DNA of 64,000 bases. Origin: Lelliottia jeotgali. GTDB lineage: Bacteria; Pseudomonadota; Gammaproteobacteria; Enterobacterales; Enterobacteriaceae. The position numbers and the translations under genes were made by a program. A model generated the notes under the pieces. The model worked only from the letters and a program-made list of their open reading frames with translations. It was not told the DNA's origin and made no database searches. Positions 63,932 through 64,000 of this stretch are shown piece by piece. Each line of letters starts with the position of its first letter. Position 1 is the first letter of the stretch. The stretch is taken from positions 4,539,335 through 4,603,334 of the forward strand of contig CP018628.1 of the NCBI GenBank assembly GCA_002271215.1. The letters run 5' to 3'.

Positions 63932-64000
63932 GTGTCACTTTCGCTTTGGCAGCAGTGTCTTGCCCGATTGCAGGATGAGTTACCAGCCACAGAATTCAGT
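63932..64000 (+). CDS. dnaA: Chromosomal replication initiator DnaA, N-terminal fragment
   Basis: GTG start at 63932 gives (M)[20 protein letters not shown], the E. coli DnaA N-terminus (domain I, DnaB and DiaA contact). Only 23 codons lie in the window. GGAGT lies 4-8 bases upstream of the GTG. The protein acts at oriC, about 32 kb away. Confidence 0.97.
   Translation, partial: MSLSLWQQCLARLQDELPATEFS

Overview
The window is a chromosomal segment of an enteric gammaproteobacterium, about 32 kb either side of the replication origin. Nearly every protein matches its Escherichia coli counterpart in length and most residues as I remember them. Lack of tnaCAB between mdtL and mnmE, and a periplasmic PL9 pectate lyase gene between atpC and glmU, point to the Enterobacter/Lelliottia/Leclercia side of the family rather than Escherichia. 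The genus is inference.

Layout. 1-10.8 kb: hemN (cut by the window start), a 60-residue membrane protein, yihI, the sRNA CsrC, engB, the sRNA Spot 42, polA, yihG, dsbA-srkA-yihD, mobA-mobB. 10.9-16.3 kb: a complete rRNA operon on the minus strand (5S, 23S, tRNA-Glu, 16S, leader, P2, P1). 16.4-26.5 kb: yieP-hsrA, then the ribose operon rbsDACBK-rbsR, and kup. 26.7-31.8 kb: ravA-viaA, asnA, asnC, mioC. 31.8-32.1 kb: oriC, with DnaA boxes and 13 GATC sites. 32.2-42.3 kb: mnmG-rsmG and the F1Fo ATP synthase operon atpIBEFHAGDC. 42.3-44.8 kb: a small accessory island with two perfect CRP-type palindromes, a 23-codon ORF, and a PL9 lyase gene preceded by a KdgR-type operator. 45.0-48.5 kb: glmU-glmS, split by an ERIC element. 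48.6-53.4 kb: the phosphate operon pstSCAB-phoU behind PhoB boxes. 53.5-60.8 kb: yieH, adeP, chrR, yieE, yidZ, mdtL, mnmE. 60.9-64 kb: yidC, yidD, rnpA, rpmH and the first 23 codons of dnaA.

How it works together: most of it is core machinery near the origin (replication start, tRNA modification, ATP synthesis, ribosome parts, membrane insertion, cell-wall precursor supply) plus phosphate and ribose uptake. DnaA boxes occur at oriC, at mioC, and upstream of dnaA and polA. At least eight REP-type palindromes with one shared core lie between genes.

Most unusual points: (1) the single rRNA operon has the 5-prime flank and spacer tRNA of E. coli rrnC but the 3-prime flank of rrnA, so about 90 kb of genes that separate these in E. 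coli must lie elsewhere, or the assembly is collapsed here; (2) the PL9/KdgR/CRP/small-ORF island; (3) a ribose promoter flanked by two RbsR-type palindromes. I found no CRISPR array, prophage, transposase or defence system, and nothing that amounts to a wholly new multi-gene system.
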